Assembly: GCA_951828385.1 (NCBI GenBank)
Contig: OX639973.1
Span: forward strand, 4,827,200 to 4,891,199
Direction: 5' to 3'
DNA length: 64,000 nucleotides
From: an uncultured Poribacteria bacterium
Lineage (GTDB): Bacteria; Poribacteria; WGA-4E; WGA-3G
Shown: positions 8,261 through 17,438 of the stretch, piece by piece
Numbering within the stretch: position 1 is the first letter of the stretch
Layout: each line of letters opens with the position of its first letter
Notes under the pieces: generated by a model
What the model was told of the DNA's origin: nothing
Databases searched by the model: none
The model's input: the letters and a program-made list of their open reading frames with translations, nothing else
Made by a program: the position numbers and the translations under genes

Positions 8261-11200
8261 ATGCCGACACTTAATATCAAACCGACACATAAACCCATCA
8301 AAAACTATTATGCAGAACTTGAAGCATACACGAAAATCGGCGCGGAACACGAAGGCGCAGTCCGAACCGCATTCCAAACGCTCCTCCAACACTATTGCCG
8401 ACAAGGGGGCCTCATCCTTGTCTGTGAAAAGACACGCTACACAAAAGCGAACAGGCGCATCCAGTTAGATGGCGAAATCGTTGATGCTTTCGACTTACCC
8501 CATGGACACTGGGAAGCAAAAGATACACAGGACGATCTGCCGACCGAAGCGCGGCGAAAATCGGAAGCAGGGTATCCGTTTAAAAATATCATCATTCAAT
8601 CCCCAACACGCGCACTCCTCTATCAGAACGAGCACCTCCGCCTTGACCGCGACCTGACGGATCCAAAGAATCTTATCGAGCTACTGAACACCTTCTTCGC
8701 GTATCAAGAGGAAAACATCGTCGATTGGTATGCTGCAGTGGAGGAATTTCGGGAGAAGGTGCCGGTGCTGGGCCGCGGTGTCGCACAGCGCGTTGAGACC
8801 GAGATGCAGGACAACCCGTTGTTTCAGCAAGCCTTTACGAATTTTCATCAGCAGTGCCGAGCCGCTATTGACCCAAACCTCACCGAGGCACAAGTTGAAG
8901 AGATGCTCATCCAACACCTCCTCACCGAACGGATTTTCCGCACCGTTTTTGACAATCCCGATTTTACCAACAGAAACATCATCGCCCAAGAAATTGAGAA
9001 GGTGATCCGTGTCCTTACGCAGCGTTCCCCAAGCCGCTCCGAGTTCCTGCGTCCCCTAAATCCGTTCTACATTGCGATTGAGAAAACCGCCGCGACTATC
9101 ACCGATTTCTCACAAAAACAGTCGTTTTTGAACACCGTCTACGAGCAGTTTTTTCAAGGTTTTTCGGTGAAGGTTGCCGACACGCACGGCATCGTTTACA
9201 CGCCACAACCCATCGTGGATTTCATGGTGAAAAGCGTTAAACACGTGCTTAAAGCCGAGTTCGGACGGTCGCTTTCGGATATGGGGGTTCACATCATCGA
9301 TCCGTTTGTTGGCACCGGTAACTTCATTGTCCGCCTCATGCAAGAGATTCAGGGGCGGCGACTGCCACAAAAATACCGAGAGGAACTACACTGCAACGAG
9401 GTGATGCTCCTTCCGTATTACATCGCCAGTCTCAACATTGAACACGCCTATTTTGAGCGAACCGGCAGCTATGAACCCTTCCCGCATATCTGCTTCGTGG
9501 ATACGTTTGATACAGTGGATTTAATGGACGCGCCGCATCAAACAGGACAGTTTTCCTTTTTTACACCGGAGAATACGCTTCGGGTTGAGGAACAGAGAGA
9601 GATGCCAATGTTCGTCGTTATCGGCAATCCCCCGTACAATGCAAGACAGACTAACGAAAACGATAACAACAAGAATCGACCGCATGCAGGCGTTGATGAG
9701 CGGGTGCGGAACACGTTTGCCGCTGATTCTAATGCACAGTCGAAAAATAAACTCTATGACCCGTACGTCAAGGCGTTCCGGTGGGCAATGGACAAGCTTG
9801 GCGATGAGGGGATCGTCGCCTTCGTGACGAACAACAGTTTTATTGACGCGCAAATGTTTGATGGCATGCGAAATCACCTCTCCGAGGAGTTTGACACGCT
9901 CTATATTCTGGATTTAGGTGGCAACGTCCGCAAGGGACAGCCAGGAGATGCGAATGTGTTCGGCATTCAGGTTGGCGTGAGCATCAATATCTTCGTCAAA
10001 AGTAGTAGGCACAGTCCCTGTGCTGTAACTGCTGAAGGTGTTTCGCGTATGCTTTACAATGACGAAACTGCCGAACTAAATAAAGCACGTACCTTCGCGT
10101 TCCTTGACGAAAATCAGCATATTGGTAATATAGAATGGCAGGAGCTAACTCCTGATAAACGGCATACATGGCTCACAGCGGATCTCCACACCGATTTTGA
10201 CACTTTCATTCCGATGGGGAGTAAGGAAGCAAAGGCAGGTCAGGGTAAAACTGAAGGAACGCTTTTTAAAACCTACAGTCTTGGTGTGTCAACGAACCGA
10301 GATGCTTGGGTTTACAACTTCAATACAGCCTCTCTCACTGAAAACATTCAGCGGATGATAAAATTCTACAATGCTCAGACGCTTGAGTGGGTAGGTACAA
10401 AAAACAACACGGGAGTGAATCTCGATGATTTCGTGGATTCGGATCCGCAGAAAATTAGTTGGAGTGAAGGCTTAAAACGTAAACTGAAAGCCAGACAACT
10501 CGCAGAATTTGCTGAATCAAAACTACGTCAATCTCTCTACCGACCATTCACAAAAACAAACCTATTTTTTGATAGGCTCATGAATGAGCGCGTTTATGTA
10601 TTTCCCTCCATTTTTCCTACGCTTGAAACGGAGAGCGAAAATCGGATTCTCTGTGTCAACATGACTCCGGAGAGACCCTTTGCTTGCTTGATGAGTGATT
10701 GCATTCCTGTAAATGTTATGGCTGGTGGCTTTGGATCGCCGACACAGTGCTTTCCGTTCTACACCTATGATGAGGATGGCACCAACCGCCGTGAAAACAT
10801 CACCGATTGGGCGTTGACGCAGTTTCAAAAACACTACGCAGATGACACTATCACCAAATGGGACATCTTCCATTATACCTACGGATTACTGCACCATCCC
10901 GATTATCGCGAGCGGTATCAAGAAAACCTCAAACGAGACTTACCGCATATCCCCTTTGCGGGAGATTTTTGGGCGTTTGCAAAGGCAGGCGCGCGGTTGG
11001 CAAACCTCCACATCACCTACGAATCCCAACCCGAATACAATAAACTTGAGCCGATTGAGACACCGGGCATGCAAGTCAATCTGCGTGTGGAACGAATGAA
11101 ATTCTCCAAAGACAAAACGCAATTGAAATACAATGATTTTCTGATGTTAGAGGGCATCCCGCCTGAAGTATTTGCATATCGGTTAGGGAACCGGTCTGCG

Positions 11201-11374
11201 CTGGAGTGGGTTGTGGATCAGTATCGTGTAAAGGTAGACAAACGGAGCGGCATCAAGAACGATCCGAATCGACTTGAGAATCCAGAGTATATCCTTCGTT
11301 TAATTGGACAGGTCATCACAGTCAGTTTAGAGACGGTGGATATTGGTAAAGGCTTGCCCGCTTTAAAATCGTAG
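8261..11374 (+). CDS. Type IIG/ISP-like restriction-modification enzyme
   Basis: The 1037-residue protein joins three parts. Residues about 60-110 contain a PD-(D/E)XK nuclease core (D75/D78, then E85-A-K87 in 'HWEAKD'). Residues about 305-600 form an N6-adenine methyltransferase with motif I 'DPFVGTGNF' (about 347) and NPPY (456-459). The C-terminus, with 'SLYRPFTKTNLFFDRLMNER', matches the Type ISP C-terminal/target-recognition region. No helicase domain lies between nuclease and methyltransferase, so the layout is closer to Type IIG than to true Type ISP. It should cut foreign DNA and methylate host DNA at one site. I chose ATG 8261 over a frame 37 codons longer because the promoter lies between them. 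Residues about 582-591 are encoded by a palindromic repeat (see repeat at 10004). Confidence 0.85.
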   Translation: MPTLNIKPTHKPIKNYYAELEAYTKIGAEHEGAVRTAFQTLLQHYCRQGGLILVCEKTRYTKANRRIQLDGEIVDAFDLPHGHWEAKDTQDDLPTEARRKSEAGYPFKNIIIQSPTRALLYQNEHLRLDRDLTDPKNLIELLNTFFAYQEENIVDWYAAVEEFREKVPVLGRGVAQRVETEMQDNPLFQQAFTNFHQQCRAAIDPNLTEAQVEEMLIQHLLTERIFRTVFDNPDFTNRNIIAQEIEKVIRVLTQRSPSRSEFLRPLNPFYIAIEKTAATITDFSQKQSFLNTVYEQFFQGFSVKVADTHGIVYTPQPIVDFMVKSVKHVLKAEFGRSLSDMGVHIIDPFVGTGNFIVRLMQEIQGRRLPQKYREELHCNEVMLLPYYIASLNIEHAYFERTGSYEPFPHICFVDTFDTVDLMDAPHQTGQFSFFTPENTLRVEEQREMPMFVVIGNPPYNARQTNENDNNKNRPHAGVDERVRNTFAADSNAQSKNKLYDPYVKAFRWAMDKLGDEGIVAFVTNNSFIDAQMFDGMRNHLSEEFDTLYILDLGGNVRKGQPGDANVFGIQVGVSINIFVKSSRHSPCAVTAEGVSRMLYNDETAELNKARTFAFLDENQHIGNIEWQELTPDKRHTWLTADLHTDFDTFIPMGSKEAKAGQGKTEGTLFKTYSLGVSTNRDAWVYNFNTASLTENIQRMIKFYNAQTLEWVGTKNNTGVNLDDFVDSDPQKISWSEGLKRKLKARQLAEFAESKLRQSLYRPFTKTNLFFDRLMNERVYVFPSIFPTLETESENRILCVNMTPERPFACLMSDCIPVNVMAGGFGSPTQCFPFYTYDEDGTNRRENITDWALTQFQKHYADDTITKWDIFHYTYGLLHHPDYRERYQENLKRDLPHIPFAGDFWAFAKAGARLANLHITYESQPEYNKLEPIETPGMQVNLRVERMKFSKDKTQLKYNDFLMLEGIPPEVFAYRLGNRSALEWVVDQYRVKVDKRSGIKNDPNRLENPEYILRLIGQVITVSLETVDIGKGLPALKS
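10004..10032. repeat. Family E-like palindrome inside the restriction gene
   Basis: 'gtaggcacagtccctgtgc' holds the perfect stem GCACAG/CTGTGC (10009-10023). The start 'gtaggcacag' matches, on the opposite strand, the unit between hisG and hisS (39118-39179). It is translated in frame as 'SRHSPCAVTAEG' within the methyltransferase. Confidence 0.6.
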
Positions 11375-11467
11375 GAGAATCCGTGCCTTGTGCCGTGAAT
11401 ATCATTGTACGGGCTAACCCGACAAAACCATTTAGTTCTCCGTTTTTAGTCCAATTTTGAACCCCCC

Positions 11468-11502
11468 AGGCCCGGTAGGTTCGGTTTCCTAACCGAACCG
11501 GA
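11468..11502. repeat. Family A palindromic repeat
   Basis: 35-base unit with 'cccggtaggttcggtttcc' followed by 'taaccgaaccgga', one base different from the copies at 5056 and 5151. Confidence 0.85.
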
Positions 11503-11845
11503 TTCTACGCGGAAACCTTGAAGATTCATAACGCTCTTAGTCCCGTAGAGACGTTATGTTTATAGAAATGGATATGAAAGAAGGATTCCAACCCTGTAAG
11601 GGTGGCATGTTTATATCATCTATGCTAAACGCCACCAAAAAATCGCTAAATTGACACCTATAGTGCGGTTTTTGCGGCGTACTTGCCCAGATGCGAAGTG
11701 CATCGCGGTGTACTCACCTGCCCCCCTGAGAAGGGGATAAAGGGGGCTTGCGATCGGCATTCCTAACCGCACCAGATCCTGGAAAAAGGACGAGAAACTC
11801 TATAATTTCTTAAAACTGAATGACTCTGCTAATCTCGACAAAATG

Positions 11846-11875
11846 TTGCAAAAACCATGTACAATGTGATATAAT
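11846..11875 (+). promoter_or_regulatory. Promoter of the BrnT-like/STAND operon
   Basis: TTGCAA (11846-11851) and TATAAT (11870-11875) with an 18-bp spacer lie about 125 bp before the TTG start at 12003. Same hexamers and spacing as the restriction gene promoter. Confidence 0.6.
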
Positions 11876-12002
11876 GTTGAAAGGAAAGTCAACCGGAAAA
11901 GTGTGTGGCACTCGCCTGACTTTGCACTTTAACTTCTGAAAACGTATCTTTACAAGCACCAGGCTATTCGCCGGAACGCCAACACGAAACCGGAGCGGGA
12001 AT

Positions 12003-12290
12003 TTGCAAATTGATGAGATTATATGGCAACAACAATTTGTTGAGAAATTAGCGATAAAGCATGGTGTAGAAAAAACGGAAGTTGAAGAAGTCTTAAGTAA
12101 TCGTCCTCGTTTTCGTTTCGTTTCTAAAGGCAATCGGGCAGGTGAAGATGTTTACTTGGCTATGGGACAAACAGACGCAGGACGTTATCTCATCGTTTTT
12201 TTCATTCAAAAACCAAATCGCCGGGCGTTGGTTATCAGCGCAAGAGACATGACGAGAACGGAGCGAAGGAATTATGGCAGACAAAAATAA
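12003..12290 (+). CDS. BrnT-like (DUF497) toxin
   Basis: This 95-residue basic protein resembles BrnT-family RNase toxins: 'EIIWQQQFVEKLAIKHGVEK' at the N-terminus, a central 'EEVLSNRP' helix, 'GEDVYLAMGQTDAGRYLIV' strands and the terminal 'ALVISARDMTRTERRNYG', which is the conserved end of the family. It is expected to be a small ribonuclease-like toxin held by a cognate antitoxin. No separate antitoxin follows; instead its last 17 bases overlap the start of the large STAND gene, whose first 50 residues look like that antitoxin. The start is TTG at 12003 with GGAGCGGGA just upstream; no ATG or GTG is available in frame. Confidence 0.75.
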   Translation: MQIDEIIWQQQFVEKLAIKHGVEKTEVEEVLSNRPRFRFVSKGNRAGEDVYLAMGQTDAGRYLIVFFIQKPNRRALVISARDMTRTERRNYGRQK

Positions 12291-15200
12291 AAAACGAGAT
12301 CCAATGCCACCTCCGGATGCAACACCAGAAGAGATCGGCGAGTTTTGGGATACCCATAGCCTCGCTGATTATTGGGATGAAACCCATGAAGTGGAATTTC
12401 AGGTTAATCTCAAATCACGTCAAAATCTGTCGCCAGACGAAACAGTTGAACAGAGAGACGCACTTTCGGCAGAACGGGGTTGGCAAAAACTAAAAAAACT
12501 TATCCAAAAAATGGACTATAGAGACTTTGAAAAACTCGCTGCTGCGTTGCTAACATCATTTTTCAAAGTCCGCTTTGTTGTTGCGAGATCTGGCGACCAA
12601 CCAAGCGGTGATGCTAGGAGTCTGACAGGTGAGGTGGCAATTCAAGCCAAGAACTACAGTAACAGAACAGATCCTAGAGACGTAGAAATTGTAGGAGATA
12701 TTGATATAGTAAACGAAAATTTACAGGATCTCCAAGTTTATGTCTTAGTTATTTCTCGTGATATTCCGGCACAATTGTTTGATAAATTGGAAAAGAAGAA
12801 AAAAAATACTGGCTTGGACATTGTTGCCCTTGAACTTTCTGATGAGTTATCAGATTTGGGGGCATTGTGTGTTACCTACTGGGAGGATATCTGCCATTTC
12901 TTTGACCTGTCAGACACTAATCCAGAATTTTCAGATTGGGTTCAAATAGCAAAGAATGAGTCACAGACCCGCGAGAAAATGAAGGATGTCCGAAAGAAGT
13001 TGGAAGAAGGAATCCAAACTCAAAAACAAATTCAAAAAGACGTTGAGAAATATCTACTTAAGCGTTTTAATAGTCCTGAAGGTTTCAATCCAATTAACTT
13101 GTCCCAAGCGATAGACCGGGAAAAAGAATCACAGATCTCAGATTGGTGGGGAACCGAGGGGGCACCTATTTGCTGCCTTGAAGGGGAAGAGGGCCACGGA
13201 AAATCATGGCTTGCTGCCAAGTGGATAAATTCAATTCGTGAAAAAGAAAATATTGTCACTTTTTGGTTAGATAGTAGAGACTGGAGCGGTGCTAGGTCTA
13301 TATTTAATTTGCTTTACACTTGTTTTGATGTAATCTATCCATCTTATGAGGAAAGAAAGATCAGCAAACTTCAGAACAAGCCCGCAAAAATCTGGCGTAA
13401 AACGCTCATTATCCTTGATGGGGTCAATGAAAGGAATGCAATTGAGGCAGCACAGCGAATTCTTGCTGAATACTTTAGGAACGACGAAAGCGAGTGGAGA
13501 GATAGAATCCGTTTTCTGCTGACCACGCGTCCTTTGGATGACTACCCGGATTTGTGGAGCGGGTGCCATAAAATTTCTGTTGACCCTTTTGATGACTCTG
13601 AACTCCAGGCGGCCCTAAACCGACAAGGACTCCAACTTGATAATTTGCCAGATTCATTAAAAGAAGAAGTTGCAAGAATTCCTCGGTATTTTCAGAGGTG
13701 CATTGAACTACGAGATGAACTTGGTTCATTTGCGGTTGTCACCAAGGAAATGGTTTTATGGGCGGATCTGCTTTACAAAATCAAATATAGTGGCGACCGA
13801 CAAATTCGGAAAAAACTTGATTGGCAGAGCATTGAAGATGCTCAGGATGACCTTGCAATGCTCGCTCGAGAAGCGAAGTGGACCGATGCGCCACATGCTT
13901 CTGTAGAACTGCTTAGAGATTGTTTTCCTAATTACCGTAAAATCCGTCGAGATCTTAAAGAACAACGGATTGCCCTTAAGGCACATAAGAGACAAGCCAA
14001 GTTGAATACAGATCATATTGTACTCGGTTGGGCTCTTTACCTTGCTAATCTGTTTGATTGTACAGAATTTACCGGAATTAAAGATTTCGCCGAGGGTTTT
14101 CAGAACGCGCTTGAGCCGATCCCTTCAGAAGATCTGAGAACTGAAGCACTATTTGTCGCACTACAAATCACTGTGATGTCCCCCGATCCTGACATTTCAC
14201 AAGACCAACTTTCACAAAAACGAGCTGCCTTAATGCTAGCGTGGTTTGATAGTCACAATGCACAGATTACCAATAAGCGCATTTCTTTTTGGGTACAGAC
14301 AGATATCGATGCCTATGCACAATTTGTCAAAGTTCAGTTGGAAACTCACAATCAATCGAGTTATGAAGAAGCACTCATTACGCCTCTCGCCAAAGCCTGG
14401 TTGCACGAAACAGGTCAGATTGATCAATTAAGATTGCGTCTTACTAAATGGTTTCTCGCTCCATTAACCGATGATGGATCAGAAGATATTGTCTATGTTG
14501 GTCATAAAGGGAATCAATTTCCTCGGGAAAAGGGTGATATACAGGCTCAATTATCACGCGCCGCTATCTCAATTTTATCCCAAAGGCCAGAGCATCAATT
14601 TCTAAAAACACTTGCAAATTGCTACGCAGGTTTACAGAACGGAAAAAAGTCTGACGAAAGCAATCATAGATTTTTCTATTTTAGTGAGCATCTCGGCAGA
14701 CTGATGCGATGGGGATATACTGAAGCAGTTTTGGAAGATTTGCGTTTGTTAGCAGAACAAGCCCAAGGCGATGAATTTTTGTTGAACGGGATTTATGGGT
14801 TAGCTGCTAATCTTCAAGTAGTGGATTTACCCCCTCTCTTGCAACGACCTCTCTCAAAAGAAGATAGAGAGCTGTACGCCCGCGCAGCGGAATTCCGTCG
14901 TAACTTTAAATCCGCTTTTGATCGTGTCTCTAATCAAGAACAATTACTAAAAGGCGAATCACCGGAAGCGAATGTAAAAGGTAATTTCCACGGACTTGAC
15001 TATTTAGCAGTTCGTACAGACTTGCCTGATTTGCGTAATGAAGATAAGGTTGAAATCAAAAAGGTTTTGCACCATATCTCAGTAAATGCTGAATTGGCAC
15101 AAGGGCGTTCTGCATCACTGGAAGGTTTTTGTATAGAAAACTTAATGCCGTGGGTTGCCAAATACTCTCCCGAGGATTACGCCGAACTTGCCTGCAATCT

Positions 15201-16956
15201 TAAACTTAACGCCCTGAATCAAAAATGGGCGCATATCGGCCTTCTGTCAATTCAAGGGCTTATTTTTGAACCGGAAGATCGGATAAAAATTACGGAAGCA
15301 ATTTTGGAGATGAAACAACGTCTCGTTCAAGACGTTCAGGCGGATAATTCATCTTCGGAGACTATTTATTTAACCTCCGTACTGACAGAAACTCTTCTTT
15401 TTTCTGCTTCTGAAGAGAGGTTAACCGATTGGTTTAAATTCCTTGCTGCACATGAGCCACTTAGAGTTGCAATTTGCTATGATACACTCCCGTGTTTGTT
15501 GAGGGAATTATTACCTGAAACAATTGTGGAATTGGCACAACAGAAGTTGGAAACACTTTGGTCTTCGTCATCTGATGATCAAATTGCGGACGATAGTGAA
15601 GCGAAAGAATTCTCGGAGGAAGAGTTCTGGTGTACGCTTTACGCCTATGGTGCCCCAGCTGATAAAAACGCAGTAAATTATGCATTAGAAGCATTGAAAA
15701 TCAGAGATCCCGATTCGACTGGAACATATCCAATGCTCTGGTTAGCCTTATCTGGTCCAAATCAGTTTTTGGCTGAAACGTTAACTGATAAAGAAATACG
15801 GAGGCACCTTTTTTCTCGAAATGGTAAACGGTTCAGAATACCCATTTACGAAGGTGAAAATGTCCCTTCTTATGATGTGTTAATGTCGTTGTTGCCTCCA
15901 AGAATTGTGGGTTATTTTCTCTGCTCACCGGATCGGTGTAGCGATCTTTCTCAGTGGGGCAAAGAAATTATCGAGTGGATATTTTCAAATCTTCAAGGTA
16001 TTCAGGTAGACTTCGATTATGATTCGGCAATAAGGTTTTCGGTTAATCCAAAAATTCTTCGGACTTGGGCAGAACAGAATACGACAGATTTCTTACAATT
16101 AGCGGATGAATATCTCGCCGAACTTTCCAAGTTCCCTCAGTACAGCCAAGCATTGTCGGACTTCACGGATGCCGTTCTCTGTTTGTTATTGCGTTTCCAG
16201 CCTACTGTCGCAATGCAATATTATCGTCAATCGAAGACTGAAGGTTTCAGAATAGTGTGTTCAACGCACTACGGCTTAGAAACATCCATTGCTCAACTCT
16301 GGCAGGTTGCGGAGTGTGGATTAACTGAACATCGCGACCTCAGACGCAAACTGTTGGAGGAGTGTCTAAATGACGAAGATATTATGTTTATGACACTGGC
16401 TGCTTTAGTTGGCGGAGGCGAGGAAGAGTTGTGGAACTTGGTGACACAAGAGTACTTAGCAAGTCCGTACGCAAAAGAACGGAATCTGGGTGTTTCTATT
16501 TTACCGTGGTTTGGAAACGACAAAGCAATTGAGAAACTTAAGGAATTGAAATCGGATGATCCAAGCCAGTGGGTTCGAGGACACGCTTGGTGGGCGTACG
16601 AGGTTGCGCAGCAGGAACGCAGTTGCCGAGAGGTCTACCGAGAAGCCTTGCAAACGCGCGACCTATTCCGAATCTCTGCCGTTTTCGAGCAAATAAAACC
16701 TGCCCTTTCACCGACTGCTCGATGGTGGCATCGTGAAATTGAAAAAGAAGAAGGATTCCATGAGGAATCACTATACATCGATCCCAGGCTTGATGCTCTC
16801 CATTACCGATTTTGGTATCGGTGGGGTAATTCTTCAAAGACAAAGAGTAACATTGAAGTTTTCGGGAGAAAGTTGCGGGAGTATTGCCGAGGCGAAAAAC
16901 TGTCAGCAGGTTCGCCTCCTCGAATCGCCCCTTGGTGGAAACCTACCTCCGATTGA
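12274..16956 (+). CDS. Antitoxin-like / PD-(D/E)XK nuclease / STAND NTPase fusion (Avs-like)
   Basis: The 1560-residue protein has four visible parts. Residues about 12-52 ('EEIGEFWDTHSLADYWDETH') match the N-terminus of CopG/BrnA-type antitoxins that normally follow BrnT toxins. Residues about 75-210 resemble an Mrr-like nuclease: 'FEKLAAALL', then G107-D108, and E120...Q124-A-K126. Residues about 285-480 form a STAND/NACHT-like NTPase with Walker A G304-EEGHG-K310-S311, Walker B 'TLIILDG' (D382) and 'FLLTTRP' (R419). The remaining thousand residues are helical, with HEAT-like segments near the C-terminus, suited to target recognition. This order (nuclease, NTPase, long sensor) is that of Avs antiphage STAND proteins. 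The antitoxin head and the overlap with a toxin gene are unusual. A terminator follows at 17113. Role in defence is inferred. Confidence 0.75.
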   Translation: MADKNKKRDPMPPPDATPEEIGEFWDTHSLADYWDETHEVEFQVNLKSRQNLSPDETVEQRDALSAERGWQKLKKLIQKMDYRDFEKLAAALLTSFFKVRFVVARSGDQPSGDARSLTGEVAIQAKNYSNRTDPRDVEIVGDIDIVNENLQDLQVYVLVISRDIPAQLFDKLEKKKKNTGLDIVALELSDELSDLGALCVTYWEDICHFFDLSDTNPEFSDWVQIAKNESQTREKMKDVRKKLEEGIQTQKQIQKDVEKYLLKRFNSPEGFNPINLSQAIDREKESQISDWWGTEGAPICCLEGEEGHGKSWLAAKWINSIREKENIVTFWLDSRDWSGARSIFNLLYTCFDVIYPSYEERKISKLQNKPAKIWRKTLIILDGVNERNAIEAAQRILAEYFRNDESEWRDRIRFLLTTRPLDDYPDLWSGCHKISVDPFDDSELQAALNRQGLQLDNLPDSLKEEVARIPRYFQRCIELRDELGSFAVVTKEMVLWADLLYKIKYSGDRQIRKKLDWQSIEDAQDDLAMLAREAKWTDAPHASVELLRDCFPNYRKIRRDLKEQRIALKAHKRQAKLNTDHIVLGWALYLANLFDCTEFTGIKDFAEGFQNALEPIPSEDLRTEALFVALQITVMSPDPDISQDQLSQKRAALMLAWFDSHNAQITNKRISFWVQTDIDAYAQFVKVQLETHNQSSYEEALITPLAKAWLHETGQIDQLRLRLTKWFLAPLTDDGSEDIVYVGHKGNQFPREKGDIQAQLSRAAISILSQRPEHQFLKTLANCYAGLQNGKKSDESNHRFFYFSEHLGRLMRWGYTEAVLEDLRLLAEQAQGDEFLLNGIYGLAANLQVVDLPPLLQRPLSKEDRELYARAAEFRRNFKSAFDRVSNQEQLLKGESPEANVKGNFHGLDYLAVRTDLPDLRNEDKVEIKKVLHHISVNAELAQGRSASLEGFCIENLMPWVAKYSPEDYAELACNLKLNALNQKWAHIGLLSIQGLIFEPEDRIKITEAILEMKQRLVQDVQADNSSSETIYLTSVLTETLLFSASEERLTDWFKFLAAHEPLRVAICYDTLPCLLRELLPETIVELAQQKLETLWSSSSDDQIADDSEAKEFSEEEFWCTLYAYGAPADKNAVNYALEALKIRDPDSTGTYPMLWLALSGPNQFLAETLTDKEIRRHLFSRNGKRFRIPIYEGENVPSYDVLMSLLPPRIVGYFLCSPDRCSDLSQWGKEIIEWIFSNLQGIQVDFDYDSAIRFSVNPKILRTWAEQNTTDFLQLADEYLAELSKFPQYSQALSDFTDAVLCLLLRFQPTVAMQYYRQSKTEGFRIVCSTHYGLETSIAQLWQVAECGLTEHRDLRRKLLEECLNDEDIMFMTLAALVGGGEEELWNLVTQEYLASPYAKERNLGVSILPWFGNDKAIEKLKELKSDDPSQWVRGHAWWAYEVAQQERSCREVYREALQTRDLFRISAVFEQIKPALSPTARWWHREIEKEEGFHEESLYIDPRLDALHYRFWYRWGNSSKTKSNIEVFGRKLREYCRGEKLSAGSPPRIAPWWKPTSD

Positions 16957-17112
16957 AATAAGTGATTGAGCAGTTATAGTTTATGCCTGAATCTAATTAC
17001 ATACCGTACGCAATTGTGTAAAAGACGGTGTCAACCACAACGGGTTAATTAACCTGCAAATCCTCTAATCCTGATTCTGACAACCATTCCTTTGACAACT
17101 GAATGCTTTTCC

Positions 17113-17145
17113 AAACGGACCAGGGTGATTCAATTGTCCGTTTTT
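17113..17145 (+). terminator. Intrinsic terminator after the STAND gene
   Basis: AAACGGAC (17113-17120) pairs with GTCCGTTT (17136-17143) around a 15-base loop, followed by a short T run. Confidence 0.6.
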
Positions 17146-17302
17146 GGTGTTGTCCTTTTCGCAGGTGTTAATACTTTATGTATGTTATGTTTTAAAACAA
17201 AACGCAGAAAAATTCGCAGCATTTCGCAGCATTTCGCTAGAAAAACGTCCAATCCAATACTTTCTTAAAATTGAATGGTCCTACTGAAAACCAAATTAAC
17301 AC

Positions 17303-17331
17303 TTGACATTCCTTTAAAAGTTAGGTATAAT
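17303..17331 (+). promoter_or_regulatory. Strong sigma-70 promoter of argF
   Basis: Perfect consensus hexamers TTGACA (17303-17308) and TATAAT (17326-17331) with a 17-bp spacer. Confidence 0.8.
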
Positions 17332-17438
17332 TATGCTTTCTTATTTACCGCCGATAAGCAATTCAAAACGACATAAGCATGATTCGCGAAGAAAAAAAAC
17401 GGTGTGCCGGTTTCCAAAGACCCGTTGTGGAGATAATT

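Larger units (their letters stand above)
11375..12002. other. Repeat-rich gap within the defence island
   Basis: No gene is visible. One complete family-A repeat (11468-11502), a degraded A fragment near 11758-11776 ('ttcctaaccgcaccagatcc'), and the promoter of the BrnT-like gene are present. The rest, including GC-rich text at 11660-11750, is unassigned. Confidence 0.55.
16957..17438. other. Intergenic between STAND gene and argF
   Basis: Contains the terminator at 17113 and the argF promoter at 17303. A short tandem 'cgcagcattt' (about 2.5 copies, 17215-17240) is also present. No gene is visible. Confidence 0.5.
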
